Assembly (NCBI GenBank): GCA_017306865.1
Contig: JAFKHH010000021.1
Coordinates: 62,001 to 126,000 of the forward strand
Length of the DNA: 64,000 nucleotides
Direction of reading: 5' to 3'
DNA from: Filimonas sp.
GTDB taxonomy: Bacteria > Bacteroidota > Bacteroidia > Chitinophagales > Chitinophagaceae
Part shown: piece by piece, positions 10,201 to 17,888 of the stretch
Position numbering within the stretch: the stretch's first letter is position 1
Layout of the letters: each line of letters begins with the position of its first letter
Notes under the pieces: generated by a model
What the model was told of the DNA's origin: nothing
The model's input: the letters and a program-made list of their open reading frames with translations, nothing else
Database searches by the model: none
Position numbers and translations under genes: made by a program

Positions 10201-10598
10201 GTCGCAAGCGGATTTACCGTTTGTACAGAACCGGCAAACTCTTTCCGCTTTTGTGTGCCATAGCCCACTACTACCACTTCACCCAATCCTGCGGCATCTG
10301 CCGTCATGGAAAGATTGATTGCGGATGCACTGGCAGTAACCAGCATTTCTTTAGGCACATAGCCGGTGAAGGAAAATTGCAGTACATCGCCATTGGCAGC
10401 ATCAATGGTATATCCACCTGTAGCATTGGTTTGCGTACCTTTTTTTTTGCCTTTTACCAGTACCGTTACGCCCTGCATAGGTCTGGCGTTTTCGTCGGTA
10501 ATGGTTCCCGATACCTTTCTCGATTGGGCCCGGCTACCGGGTACGAGCAGGTGTAGCAGAAGGAGGCAAAAAATACATTTCAGGAGAACAGATTTCAT
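7209..10598 (-). CDS. SusC/RagA-type TonB-linked outer-membrane transporter
   Basis: TonB-energised outer-membrane importer, 1129 aa. A signal peptide (1-24, ending GSRAQ) is followed by a carboxypeptidase-D regulatory-like domain at about 28-105 (VSGTITDENARPMQGVTVLV). Next comes a TonB-box region EVVVVGYGTQKR and the plug domain (SPLIVLDGVVVPS, DMLKDAASTAIYGARAANG). The rest is a 22-strand barrel ending in an aromatic residue (LTLAAQLTF). First gene of the minus-strand operon, whose promoter region holds a 19-bp palindrome 32 bp before the ATG. It is analogous to NanO in other sialic acid loci. Transport of sialic acid is inferred from the operon. Confidence 0.94.
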   Translation of the reverse strand: MKSVLLKCIFCLLLLHLLVPGSRAQSRKVSGTITDENARPMQGVTVLVKGKKKGTQTNATGGYTIDAANGDVLQFSFTGYVPKEMLVTASASAINLSMTADAAGLGEVVVVGYGTQKRKEFAGSVQTVNPLATKYTPSSNVGTALQGTVPGLLVQQTTGAPGSTPYITFRGGTDFDGSGSPLIVLDGVVVPSLYGINMNDVESLDMLKDAASTAIYGARAANGVVIVTTKKGKKGRTQVQYTIKQTYNYVRTIGDQYLSAADYIRMNRSGIRARYLADSLDANTAAMNADKGQLTGNWGWAFGATFGNPATGLYTTQKLSNTNRQYLAMPGWKLLVDANPFSPSLTDSILYKDIDAATREKMIMGNTSTTEHNLNFSGANDQGSFALGIGALNDNGTITGSQLKRLSMNFNGGLNVGKDLKLSLNTSAYTVNVTSPYNDPGTVGLGVSALSATTGGLLQRFIGVAPTVRYSNDTSGAMLPGPNDVTLGNPAYWSTLYVNNNNEQRFSGSLNAEYTILPFLKIIASGSGFMRYGNANSFTKAYIAGNGGAVNSNRPGSFSNYRDIQYTYNGFLQFTKTFNAHSIMLMAGGEFTDYKRYTFSGSAQGAPTDLVPWLIADPSPTVINGSLAYAGSASSDFQYWERLSSAIARFNYTYKDRYFLNSVLRLDGSSRLNSNNFYGLFPGVSLGWNLHNEAFYKGSNLSSYVSTIKPRISYGVNGNLQSFGNNYFPTAQVYSSAGIYNGLGGTYAPSYINPDLRWEKTNSLNFGADIGLLHDRISITADYFIRNVFDKLASLTISAQTGFTGYTTNVSQLQNRGFEATVNAKIICPVKQGDLSLDAGFTFYTVKSYAIKLPYNSLPGNRTGFNGLNPLEVWDPANPGKTKFVRALIEGQRIGTDEVWAPQWSAIYTSQDMLNKDANVYNSFLPYNNKRIKQLGDAQWTQVNKNDTIDSRQFVFVGRTTPKASGSFFLNGGFKGFTLYAAFDYAYGFVVLNNEKLRGLSQVQGSQNGTKDILDTWTPSNPNASLPMYYWANQGRNYATDASGNNPPANMWEKGDYLMLRELTLSYDIAHDVLRKAFGNRVKGISMSVTGSNLAYFTKYSGTFPEVGGFDNGRYPLPRRLTLAAQLTF

Positions 10599-10630
10599 AA
10601 ACAGGCAAGATTTAGTTTGGTTTAAAAATG

Positions 10631-10649
10631 TATTATGTCAGACATAATA
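10631..10649. promoter_or_regulatory. Operator O1, perfect 9-1-9 palindrome before the SusC operon
   Basis: TATTATGTCAGACATAATA is an exact inverted repeat around one central A, 32 bp upstream of the SusC start and 146 bp upstream of the divergent GntR gene. It has the GT-N3-AC core spacing common for FadR-subfamily GntR proteins. The same TTATGT-N3-ACATAA pattern is found exactly at 52955-52969 and with one mismatch at 10776-10790. Its position suggests repression of the operon. Confidence 0.75.
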
Positions 10650-10775
10650 AAATTAGAGTTTGATTCCATCCATGAGTTTAAAAGTTATCCACATTTTTAA
10701 AATGGATTGATTATCAATTGTTAATCGAAGAGAAAATTTGCAAAACTGGCGGGAAATAGAGATATTGCAGCACAA

Positions 10776-10790
10776 TTAAGTTATACATAA
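10776..10790. promoter_or_regulatory. Operator O2, near-match just before the GntR start codon
   Basis: TTAAGTTATACATAA matches TTATGT-N3-ACATAA at 11 of 12 defined positions and ends 4 bp before the ATG of the regulator. It would allow autoregulation. The match is weaker than O1, and the region is AT-rich, so chance is possible. Confidence 0.5.
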
Positions 10791-10794
10791 TAAT

Positions 10795-11496
10795 ATGCTT
10801 TCAGTCATAAAAGAGGGAATACCGGCCATTGACAACAGTTCGCTGGTAGATAAAGTAGAAGCGAGCCTGGTACAACTTTTACAGCAACAAAAGCTGAAGA
10901 TCGGCGACCCGATACCGAAAGAAATGGAATTGGCTACTACGCTTGGCGTAAGCCGTACGGTAATACGGGAAGCGCTGCTGCGCCTGCGTATGATGGGGCT
11001 GATAGAATCGAAGAAAAAGAAGGGCGCCGTTATTACCAGCCCGGATGTGTTTGGCAACATCAGCAAAAGCATGAACCCTTACATACTGGACCAGGAAACG
11101 CTAAAGGAAATGTTTGAACTGCGGTTAGTGCTGGAAATAGGTATGGCGGACCTGCTCTTTAACCGTGTAAAGAAGGAGGACATAGAAGAGCTGAAAAGGA
11201 TAGTGGCGAATGAGCCGCCGGTAACGCAGTACCATCTTTTCAATATAGAGCATGAGATCGCTTTCCACGGAAAGCTGTATGAAATATCGGGTAATAAAAC
11301 GATGAAGAAATTTCAGAAAATGTTGCTGCCCATTTTTGATTATGTACACAACAGCGGCATATTGAAGGAGCAACCTTTCATTACTACTTTCGTCTCGCAT
11401 AAAGGACTGGTAGATATTTTGGAAAAAGGAGATGCAGATAAGTTCAGGGCAGGCATGCGCAACCATCTCGAAAATCATTTTAAACGGCTTTTTTAA
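10795..11496 (+). CDS. GntR-family (FadR/FCD) regulator of the sialic acid locus
   Basis: DNA-binding repressor or activator, 233 aa. The N-terminal winged helix at about 30-95 reads GDPIPKEMELATTLGVSRTVIREALLRLRMMGLIESK with wing KKKGAVITSP. The C-terminal all-helical FCD domain (about 105-230) contains MFELRLVLEIGMADLLF and later His residues (EIAFHGKLYEISG, SHKGLVDIL) that usually bind a metal and an acid ligand. It is divergent from the SusC operon with operators between them. The ligand is inferred to be Neu5Ac or a catabolic product. E. coli NanR belongs to the same subfamily but uses a different operator. Confidence 0.9.
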   Translation: MLSVIKEGIPAIDNSSLVDKVEASLVQLLQQQKLKIGDPIPKEMELATTLGVSRTVIREALLRLRMMGLIESKKKKGAVITSPDVFGNISKSMNPYILDQETLKEMFELRLVLEIGMADLLFNRVKKEDIEELKRIVANEPPVTQYHLFNIEHEIAFHGKLYEISGNKTMKKFQKMLLPIFDYVHNSGILKEQPFITTFVSHKGLVDILEKGDADKFRAGMRNHLENHFKRLF

Positions 11497-11507
11497 AAGC
11501 CGTTTTT
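11482..11507 (+). terminator. Intrinsic terminator overlapping the GntR stop codon
   Basis: AAACGGCTTTT (11482-11492) pairs with AAAAGCCGTTT (11495-11505) around a 2-nt loop and runs into a T-stretch. The last codons and the TAA of the regulator form part of the stem. Confidence 0.85.
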
Positions 11508-11765
11508 CTTTTATACAACATCGTATTGCGGCCTTGCATAAAGAGAGTCTCATTCGTACTTTTTTTTCCATTGTTCCCTCCATTTGTACTTTGGTACAGG
11601 CAATGATCTGCTTTTCGGAATATAGGTATAAGTTTTCTATAATATTGTTTGACTATAAGTGGCTAAATATCTACGTGGGATATCTTCTTTCGGAAAAAAT
11701 AAACTGCGCAGATGTATTGCGTAGTTGATGTTGTACTTTGTATCTGATTTTTTAATAGGTACCTC

Positions 11766-12242
11766 ATGAATACAGCTATAGTTCATTTTTTTGCAAACAG
11801 TTCCGACCTTGATGTGCTTTCCCTAAGGCCATTATCACATATATCAATGTGCTGGGAGCTTATATGGGATGCCGACCGAAATGAATATGAGCGCGAGGAA
11901 GGTACTTTAGCAGGTTTGCTGAATGACCTTATCATTGAGCTGGCGCAGTGTACGGTACCTACAAACTACCATGAAAACGAAGACCGTCTTGCAAAATTTG
12001 TTGCAGATAACCTTAACTGGAGAATAAAGAAAGAAAAAGGCAGATGGAATGGCGCAGCCTATGAATCTATTTTAGAGCAGGGCGGCTTCGGTGACATTAA
12101 TCAGTGTGATTTAGTGATAGCTGCTACAGGCAGGGTCCAGGCAGCTATCAAACATGGCCAATACAGATTTGACGATATGGAGTTCGGACACAAAAAAATA
12201 CTGGCAGAACTGATTGCAATTATTCTTTACCACAGGTCATAA
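11766..12242 (+). CDS. Hypothetical protein, 158 aa
   Basis: Not recognised. A soluble acidic protein without signal peptide or membrane segment. It opens MNTAIVHFFANSSDLDVL and has a conserved-looking middle (LAKFVADNLNWRIKKEKG) and a tail (MEFGHKKILAELIAIILYHRS). It stands alone: 258 bp after the regulator terminator and 557 bp before the next gene. A TACTTTG motif about 35 bp before the ATG may be a -7 element. Codon use looks like its neighbours, so it is probably a real gene. Confidence 0.65.
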   Translation: MNTAIVHFFANSSDLDVLSLRPLSHISMCWELIWDADRNEYEREEGTLAGLLNDLIIELAQCTVPTNYHENEDRLAKFVADNLNWRIKKEKGRWNGAAYESILEQGGFGDINQCDLVIAATGRVQAAIKHGQYRFDDMEFGHKKILAELIAIILYHRS

Positions 12243-12273
12243 CTATTGACCCTGGCATTATTGTCTTTGTTAT

Positions 12274-12434
12274 CCTTTCTTCCCGGCAGTGTCTCTTATT
12301 CCTAGCCATGTGTGTAGCATGGACGTTGCCACTTACTGTTTGCCAGTTAACAAGAACTGCCAAATGAGGCTAATTATTGCGTAACAATAATTAGCAGCAC
12401 TCCGCCTTTACTGGCAATGTCCCTTGCTACACAT
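12274..12434. repeat. Structured repeat with a three-way-junction fold (family B, copy 1)
   Basis: TGTGTAGCA (12311-12319) pairs with TGCTACACA (12425-12433), and GGACGTTGCCA (12321-12331) pairs with TGGCAATGTCC (12412-12422, one G-U). Inside lie two further hairpins: 12340-12363 (TTGCCAGTT/AACTGCCAA, one mismatch) and 12369-12395 (11-bp perfect GCTAATTATTG/CAATAATTAGC with a 5-nt loop). The left arm from 12274 (TTTCTTCCCGGCAGTG) has inverted relatives at 57141-57187 and 59109-59165. Together with the 12522-12554 repeat this fills the 557-bp gap before the TPR gene; no coding sequence is seen there. Confidence 0.65.
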
Positions 12435-12521
12435 AACCTCACGCTGAGGAGGCATTGTGGAGAGGAAACTGTTTAAGTTATTTAAAAGCATTTGTAATAC
12501 AGCTTACTTGTTGCCATGAAA

Positions 12522-12554
12522 TACTACAGATGAACGAAATGCGATGCAACGAAG
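12522..12554 (+). repeat. 33-bp dispersed repeat, copy 1
   Basis: Begins TACTACAGATGAACG and ends GATGCAACGAAG. It matches 59237-59269 at 30 of 33 positions in the same orientation. Both copies lie near a family-B structured repeat, so the two sequences may belong to one larger mobile or palindromic unit. Confidence 0.6.
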
Positions 12555-12799
12555 ATGCCATGAAATGCCCTGGCTGGTATCAAAAACGATTAATTCAAAC
12601 AGTGTCGAATCTTTTCATGTCTTAACTGGCAGCAACTTTCCGATCCATACGGGTTTTTTCCCGCTTTTTTATGTTTTACGTAGAAGAGTTGTAGCTTCAA
12701 GCCGTTTTAACCAAATAATGATGTTAATCTGCATGGCTTATGAGATGGGAGTAATCTCCCCGCTTATTGTATTGCAGCAGTTATAACCTTACCGATAGT

Positions 12800-14848
12800 A
12801 TGAACACAGGTAACAAAAAGATCCTTTTTTTTGCAATTGCTGCGCTGGTTGTTCTATGCCTTGCGTATTCCAACCACTTCAACAACGGGTTCCATTTCGA
12901 TGATTCGCATACTGTAGAGGAAAATGTTTTTATCAGGAATACTAAATACATTCCTGACTATTTTACCAATCCAAAAATGTTTAGTGCCGATCCTGACCAC
13001 TGGGGATTGCGCCCTGTAGTAACGACTACGCTGGCCATTGATTATAAATTGGGTGGCGGGTTAAAACCATTTTATTTTCATTTGTCTACTTTTCTCTGGC
13101 ATATTGCATTGTGCATATTGCTGTTTTTTGTCTTCCGCAATTTATTACGCAGAACCATACAGGAAGACCGGGCCTCATGGATGTCGGCTATAATGGCTGC
13201 ATGGTTTGGCTTGCATACAGCCAATGCAGAAACGATCAATTATGTCATATCGCGGTCGGATGTGCTGTCCACATTTTTTATTACAGCATCCTTCTACATT
13301 TATATTAACTGGCCGCAGAAGCGGAAATATTATTTATACCTTATTCCGGCAGTGATAGGTGTATTTGCCAAAGAGACTGTGCCTATGCTGGTGATCATTC
13401 TCTTTTTCTACATCCTCTTTTTTGAGAAAGGCTTATCGGTAGCAGATGTGTTTAAAAAGGGTGGAGGTAAGGCTTTCTGGAATACGGTAGTAAAAGTATT
13501 GCCGTTGGCAATAGTAGTGGCGCTGGTACAACTATACACACTATCAAAAGTAACTGCCATACCTGGTATCAGTAACCCAATGCTATACTATGTACTTACA
13601 CAGTCTTATGTATGGGTAAGATATTTCCTGGCTTTCCTGGTTCCGGGCAACCTGTCTGCTGATAGTGACTGGACAGTGATCACCAATCCTTTTGATGAAC
13701 GCATTCTTATCGGGCTTGTATTTGTAACTGCTCTTATTGTTATCATTATACGTACTTCTGCCAAAGCGGAAACGCGTCCTATTGCCTTTGGCCTCGTATG
13801 GTTTTGCGCAGCATTATTGCCCACATCGCTTGCGCCATTTGCAGAAGTGACCAATGACCATCGTATGTATTTTGCTTTTGTCGGGCTGGTGCTAAGTGTG
13901 GTGAGTTATGCAAATATTTTGTTGCAACGTGCGCCTGCTACAAACATTTTTAAAAGCTGGAAAATGGCGTTGCCATTGCTGGTGGCACTCGTATTAGGGC
14001 TGAATGCATACGGCGTTTACCAACGGAATAAAATATGGAAAACGGAGGAATCTCTCTGGTATGATGTAACAGTAAAGAGCCCTGGCAACGGACGCGGGCT
14101 GATGAACTATGGCCTGACACAGATGGCGAAGGGTAACTACCCGGTAGCACAACAGTATTATGAAAAAGCATTGCTCTCATTGCCTTATTATCCGACGTTG
14201 TATATAAACCTTGGCATACTTAAAAATGCACAGGGGCAGCCACAGGCTGCGGAGCCTGATTTTCAAAAGGCCATTAACCTGAGCAACGGCAGTGCAGAAT
14301 CTTATTTTTATTATGCTCAATTCCTGGCGCGTAACCGCAGGTTTGCAGATGCGAAGACTATTGGGGAAAAAGCATTAAGCGTTAATCCGAATAATGTACA
14401 CACGCTGGAAGTATTGATGGATGTTTATTACAACCTGGGCATGAGTGCTGAACTGACGAAGACAGCCAATCAATTGCTGGCATTGGTGCCGGACCATGTT
14501 GCCGCAAAAAAATATCTTGAAATAGCGAAAGGTAAGGCAATGCCTGTTGCGCCGCAGCAACCACAAACAGCGCCTGCTACAGCGAATGATTATCTTAACC
14601 TGAGCCTGCAGCAATACAATGAGGGGAAGTATGAAGAATGTATAGAAACATGCAAGAAAGCGTTGCAACTAAAACCTGATTTTGCAGAAGCATACAATAA
14701 TATTGGCGCTGCCTATAATCAATTGAAGCAATGGGATAAAAGCATTCCTGCACTTAAAAAAGCATTGGAGATCAGCCCGGCTAATAAGTTTGCTGCAAAC
14801 AACCTGAAATGGGCGGAAGAGCAAAATAAAGCCGCCATTACCAAATAA
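12800..14848 (+). CDS. Membrane protein with C-terminal TPR repeats, O-mannosyltransferase-like
   Basis: A polytopic inner-membrane protein (682 aa) whose first about 430 residues carry roughly 11-12 hydrophobic segments. An early acidic loop, NGFHFDDSHTVEENVF, resembles the catalytic first loop of GT-C transferases and TMTC proteins. After about residue 440 come tetratricopeptide repeats: NYGLTQMAKGNYPVAQQYYEKAL, LYINLGILKNAQGQPQAAEPDF and the last AYNNIGAAYNQLKQWDKSIPALKKAL. The ATG at 12800 gives MNTGNKKILFFAIAALV; an in-frame upstream start would add 11 polar residues. A methyltransferase and a glycosyltransferase follow, which suggests surface glycan or glycoprotein work. Sugar and acceptor are unknown. 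Confidence 0.82.
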   Translation: MNTGNKKILFFAIAALVVLCLAYSNHFNNGFHFDDSHTVEENVFIRNTKYIPDYFTNPKMFSADPDHWGLRPVVTTTLAIDYKLGGGLKPFYFHLSTFLWHIALCILLFFVFRNLLRRTIQEDRASWMSAIMAAWFGLHTANAETINYVISRSDVLSTFFITASFYIYINWPQKRKYYLYLIPAVIGVFAKETVPMLVIILFFYILFFEKGLSVADVFKKGGGKAFWNTVVKVLPLAIVVALVQLYTLSKVTAIPGISNPMLYYVLTQSYVWVRYFLAFLVPGNLSADSDWTVITNPFDERILIGLVFVTALIVIIIRTSAKAETRPIAFGLVWFCAALLPTSLAPFAEVTNDHRMYFAFVGLVLSVVSYANILLQRAPATNIFKSWKMALPLLVALVLGLNAYGVYQRNKIWKTEESLWYDVTVKSPGNGRGLMNYGLTQMAKGNYPVAQQYYEKALLSLPYYPTLYINLGILKNAQGQPQAAEPDFQKAINLSNGSAESYFYYAQFLARNRRFADAKTIGEKALSVNPNNVHTLEVLMDVYYNLGMSAELTKTANQLLALVPDHVAAKKYLEIAKGKAMPVAPQQPQTAPATANDYLNLSLQQYNEGKYEECIETCKKALQLKPDFAEAYNNIGAAYNQLKQWDKSIPALKKALEISPANKFAANNLKWAEEQNKAAITK

Positions 14849-14874
14849 AAAATACCCTTATAACCAATACCGAT

Positions 14875-15579
14875 ATGCCACAATTGCACTATACCCCCGG
14901 AGAAAAATTACCAGTAGCTAAGGTTAAAGACAGGATCGATTACCTTAAAGCAGCCTGCGTAAATCAATCTGTACTGGACCTCGGATGTTATGATGAAACA
15001 GCGCTGATCAAAAAAGAATCCGGGCGTTATTTGTTCAATGAAATAGACGAAGTGGCAAAGTTTCACCTGGGCGTAGACAACTCTTCTCTTTTGCCGGAAG
15101 AAGGTATTACTATATCTGATAAAAGTAAAATACTGAGAGGGGATATTTATAACCTGGATAAAATGAATATCGCGTCTTACAATTTTGATGTGATCATTGC
15201 AGGCGAGCTGATAGAGCATCTCTCAGATACATTGTTGTTCTTACGGAAAATGAAAGAGTGGTTTCCGGGCAAGCGCCTGATCTGTACTACGCCGAATACA
15301 ACAGCACTGCACAATATGGTGTTCACATTGGTAAAACGTGAGTCTGCACATATAGATCACTTACAAGTGTACTCTTACAAGACGCTGAATACGCTATGCA
15401 GGCATGCAGGATTTGCTGACTGGCAGATCATTCCATATCATGTAAAGTTTACGGAGATGAAGTTGGGCGCAAAGGGCATTAAGCGTCAAATAGTGGGCGC
15501 ATCTGAAAGTATTGTAAATGGTATAGAACGTTTGTTCCCTATGTCTGCCGGCGGCTATATGGTAGATATACGATTGTAA
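14875..15579 (+). CDS. Class I SAM-dependent methyltransferase
   Basis: Soluble 234-aa enzyme with Rossmann motif I VLDLGCYDE at about 34-42. An acidic strand end and NFDVIIAGELIEHLSD follow near 102-117, matching the motif IV/post region of Methyltransf_11/23-type enzymes. Then comes LICTTPNTTALHNMVF. It lies 26 bp behind the TPR membrane protein on the same strand and ends 7 bp before the convergent glycosyltransferase. Likely acts on a glycan, lipid or small metabolite. The substrate cannot be read from the sequence. Confidence 0.86.
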   Translation: MPQLHYTPGEKLPVAKVKDRIDYLKAACVNQSVLDLGCYDETALIKKESGRYLFNEIDEVAKFHLGVDNSSLLPEEGITISDKSKILRGDIYNLDKMNIASYNFDVIIAGELIEHLSDTLLFLRKMKEWFPGKRLICTTPNTTALHNMVFTLVKRESAHIDHLQVYSYKTLNTLCRHAGFADWQIIPYHVKFTEMKLGAKGIKRQIVGASESIVNGIERLFPMSAGGYMVDIRL

Positions 15580-15586
15580 ACAAGCG

Positions 15587-16381
15587 CTACATATTTTCTT
15601 TGTGGCCCAGGCGGTAGATGCCAGACAGCAAGCGGGCTACAGGCTTGCCCCATATTTTTTCAAACATCATCAGCTCTTCCTGTTGTCTGCGTCCGTTACT
15701 AATCTGTACTGCGGTCTCGGATGCTTTGTGTATGCGGTGGCTCATCAGTTTCTGATCTATATAAACAAATGCACCTTCCTGTTGCGCCAACTGGTACCAT
15801 GCATCCCAATCTAACACACAGGAAAGTTCTGTAGAGAAGGAGAAATTGCCAATATTGTTTTTGTGCAACGTAACGGAAGGGCAGCAGATAGGATCACCAC
15901 CGGATAAAATTGCTTTTTTAAAGAAACGGCTGTTCAACCTTTTTGTAAAGACAAAAGGGAAAAGCATCAGTTGTTTTACGATGGCATTTACAGAAAACTT
16001 TCTTTGTTCTCCATTTACCACGTCATGGTAATTGGTAAACGCCAGGAGCACTTTTTCCTGTTGTGCTTCTTTGATGGCGGACAATACTGTTGCTGTAAAC
16101 TTTGTGTCATACAGATCATCCTGGTGCGCAATCGTTACATACGGCGTTGTGGCTTTAGATAAGGCAAAGTTCCAGTCTGAAGCAATGCCCGGCGACTCAT
16201 TGTTTACAAAATAGGGCAAGTTATACTTTGCTGCCAGTTGTTCCAAAAAAGGAGACGGGGTAGAGGTCGTTAATATAATAGCCGACTGTACAGTCTGATT
16301 AAGCAAATGAGCGATACACTCTTCCAGGTAGGGAGATTGTTTATAGGCGGGTATTACAAAACTATGCTCATGGATGCTCAT
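15587..16381 (-). CDS. Family 2 glycosyltransferase
   Basis: GT-A fold glycosyltransferase, 264 aa. The N terminus HSFVIPAYKQSPYLEECIAHLLNQ is the nucleotide-binding start of GT2 enzymes. VTIAHQDDLYD near residues 85-95 supplies the DxD-like metal site. DWDAWYQLAQQEGAFVYID near 190-208 is the acceptor-side region. The ATG at 16381 (MSIHEHS) is preferred because the longer frame begins with TTG. No membrane segment is visible. Convergent with the methyltransferase, with a 7-bp gap. Confidence 0.88.
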   Translation of the reverse strand: MSIHEHSFVIPAYKQSPYLEECIAHLLNQTVQSAIILTTSTPSPFLEQLAAKYNLPYFVNNESPGIASDWNFALSKATTPYVTIAHQDDLYDTKFTATVLSAIKEAQQEKVLLAFTNYHDVVNGEQRKFSVNAIVKQLMLFPFVFTKRLNSRFFKKAILSGGDPICCPSVTLHKNNIGNFSFSTELSCVLDWDAWYQLAQQEGAFVYIDQKLMSHRIHKASETAVQISNGRRQQEELMMFEKIWGKPVARLLSGIYRLGHKENM

Positions 16382-16435
16382 CTGCTGCAAGATAATATTT
16401 TGTCAGAGTATAGAGAAACAATCAGGTTCGAATCC

Positions 16436-16573
16436 GCTCGGGCAATGCCATTAAGTTAACCACAAGGCTCACAATGATAACACAAAGGGCACAAGGGTTT
16501 CCCTTTGTGTCCCTTGTGAAATAGCTTTGCGCTCTTTGTGGTTAGCTTCTTAAATTAATGACATTGCCGCTCG
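16436..16573. mobile_element. 128-bp MITE with 5-bp target duplication, copy 1
   Basis: The element spans 16441-16568, from GGCAATGCCATTAAGTTAAC to AATTAATGACATTGCC. It is flanked on both sides by GCTCG (16436-16440 and 16569-16573). The interior is an imperfect palindrome built of CACAAGG, CACAAAGGG and CCCTTTGTG segments. It is about 95% identical, in reverse orientation, to the element at 20502-20629, which is exactly the same length. It has no coding capacity, so it would depend on a transposase supplied in trans. Confidence 0.82.
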
Positions 16574-16603
16574 GGACCTCATCTTTTCGCTATCTTTAAT
16601 TGC

Positions 16604-17113
16604 ATGGATACGCTAAACAAACTTGTGACTCAGTTTAATGCGATTGTCGCTCAGTCTACAGATAAATTAGCCTCAAATGGATTAGAGGCGAATGTTGGTA
16701 TATATCTTAATTCAGCTTGTCTTAAATTGTATAAACCCAATTGGGCTTATCCACAGAGCACGCCTGTGACTGCAGAGACACGGATATTTTTTTCTATATG
16801 GGTGACGCCTGAATCTTTACTGGCGCAACAATTGTTCTATAATATTCATGCTTTCAAGTTACGTAAGTTTCCGGGGTACAGAATTGAGAGCCGGAAGTTC
16901 GCAGCAGCGTTTCGTAAAAGGTTTGAACCTTATTCCAGGGATTGGCCAAATGTTCGGACTGATTTTGGACCATTGACCCTGATGGAGGGCAGCTTACAAT
17001 ATACACAAACTGATTTTGATGAAATGGTAACGAGTCTGTTACTACGGTTTTTGCGCATGTCAGTTATCATAGATGAAACCTTGTCTTGTTTTGTCTATAA
17101 AAGCAAGCCTTGA
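16604..17113 (+). CDS. Hypothetical protein, 169 aa
   Basis: Not recognised. A soluble protein beginning MDTLNKLVTQFNAIVAQSTDK. It has a beta/alpha mix, a basic stretch HAFKLRKFPGYRIESRKFAAAFRKRF near 85-110 and a tail FLRMSVIIDETLSCFVYKSK. The ATG lies 35 bp after the right edge of MITE copy 1, and a TATCTTTA box sits a few bases upstream. First gene of an AT-richer stretch of orphan genes (16.6-19.3 kb). The basic middle could bind nucleic acid, but nothing in the sequence proves it. Confidence 0.6.
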   Translation: MDTLNKLVTQFNAIVAQSTDKLASNGLEANVGIYLNSACLKLYKPNWAYPQSTPVTAETRIFFSIWVTPESLLAQQLFYNIHAFKLRKFPGYRIESRKFAAAFRKRFEPYSRDWPNVRTDFGPLTLMEGSLQYTQTDFDEMVTSLLLRFLRMSVIIDETLSCFVYKSKP

Positions 17114-17250
17114 AATGAATTTAGCCAGAGCGATGATTGATAATTGCTTTTGCACGTATTGCGGGAGCTAGTGGAGAATAATTGGTTCAGCAATTGGATG
17201 GTGCTTTGAATCAGATGCTTCTAAAATATATATTTTTTTCAAGGATTAGT

Positions 17251-17673
17251 ATGTTTAAAAAAAGAAAAGAACGAAAAATTTCGACAACGTTTAGCTGGAG
17301 GATGCTCTATTGTGATTTGATGCATAGCGATGAAGAGCTAAAGCGTATAATTTCAAATGGGCTTATATCGATTGATAAAATTTTAATTTCGGTTGACTGT
17401 GAAGAAAATAGGACTTTAATAAAAGAAGCCTTGCAAAAAGGAGATATGAAATCTTTGAAAAGAATAATGGAACGTATTCCTTTGGATTATGATACTGTCG
17501 ATTATCCCCAGCTTAGCCTGTTTTCTATTGTTACAGATGCACACAGATACTTTGTTATTTTGGCTCATGACGAGAAAGTGTCAGCAATAGTTTATAAGGA
17601 AATTTTGGAAGAGCCAAGAGTTTCATTAGATAGCTGGGAAATAAAAATGCAAATATTTCCTCTTAACGCATAA
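17251..17673 (+). CDS. Hypothetical protein, 140 aa, AT-rich gene
   Basis: Not recognised. The ATG at 17251 gives MFKKRKERKISTTFSWRMLY, a strongly basic start. Mostly alpha/beta segments follow, including SDEELKRIISNGLISIDKILISVDCEENRTLIKEAL and YFVILAHDEKVSAIVYKEILEE. An in-frame upstream start at 17182 would add 23 residues of no obvious character. Base composition is visibly more AT-rich than the flanking operons. Small soluble proteins in such islands are often immunity or effector partners; here that is only a guess. Confidence 0.55.
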   Translation: MFKKRKERKISTTFSWRMLYCDLMHSDEELKRIISNGLISIDKILISVDCEENRTLIKEALQKGDMKSLKRIMERIPLDYDTVDYPQLSLFSIVTDAHRYFVILAHDEKVSAIVYKEILEEPRVSLDSWEIKMQIFPLNA

Positions 17674-17888
17674 TAGAAAACTGGTAGAGTCGAATTTTCT
17701 TCCCCACAGCATCTCCTCCGCATTAATCTTGCGAAGTGGGCCGCGTTGCGGCAGCTAGCAGACCGACAATTAGTTTGCAAACAATAATAATCTTGTGTAA
17801 CATTGTTGCTATGTGGGACCCTCAACAACATTACCCTTGTAAGCTCTGCGGAGGTAAAGCACAATGGTTTAATATTAGATTTTTGTAT

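Noticed and set aside
16424-16440. tRNA T-arm-like GGTTCGAATCC next to MITE copy 1
   Set aside because: The flanking bases do not complete a T-stem, and no anticodon or D-arm is found upstream; no tRNA here.
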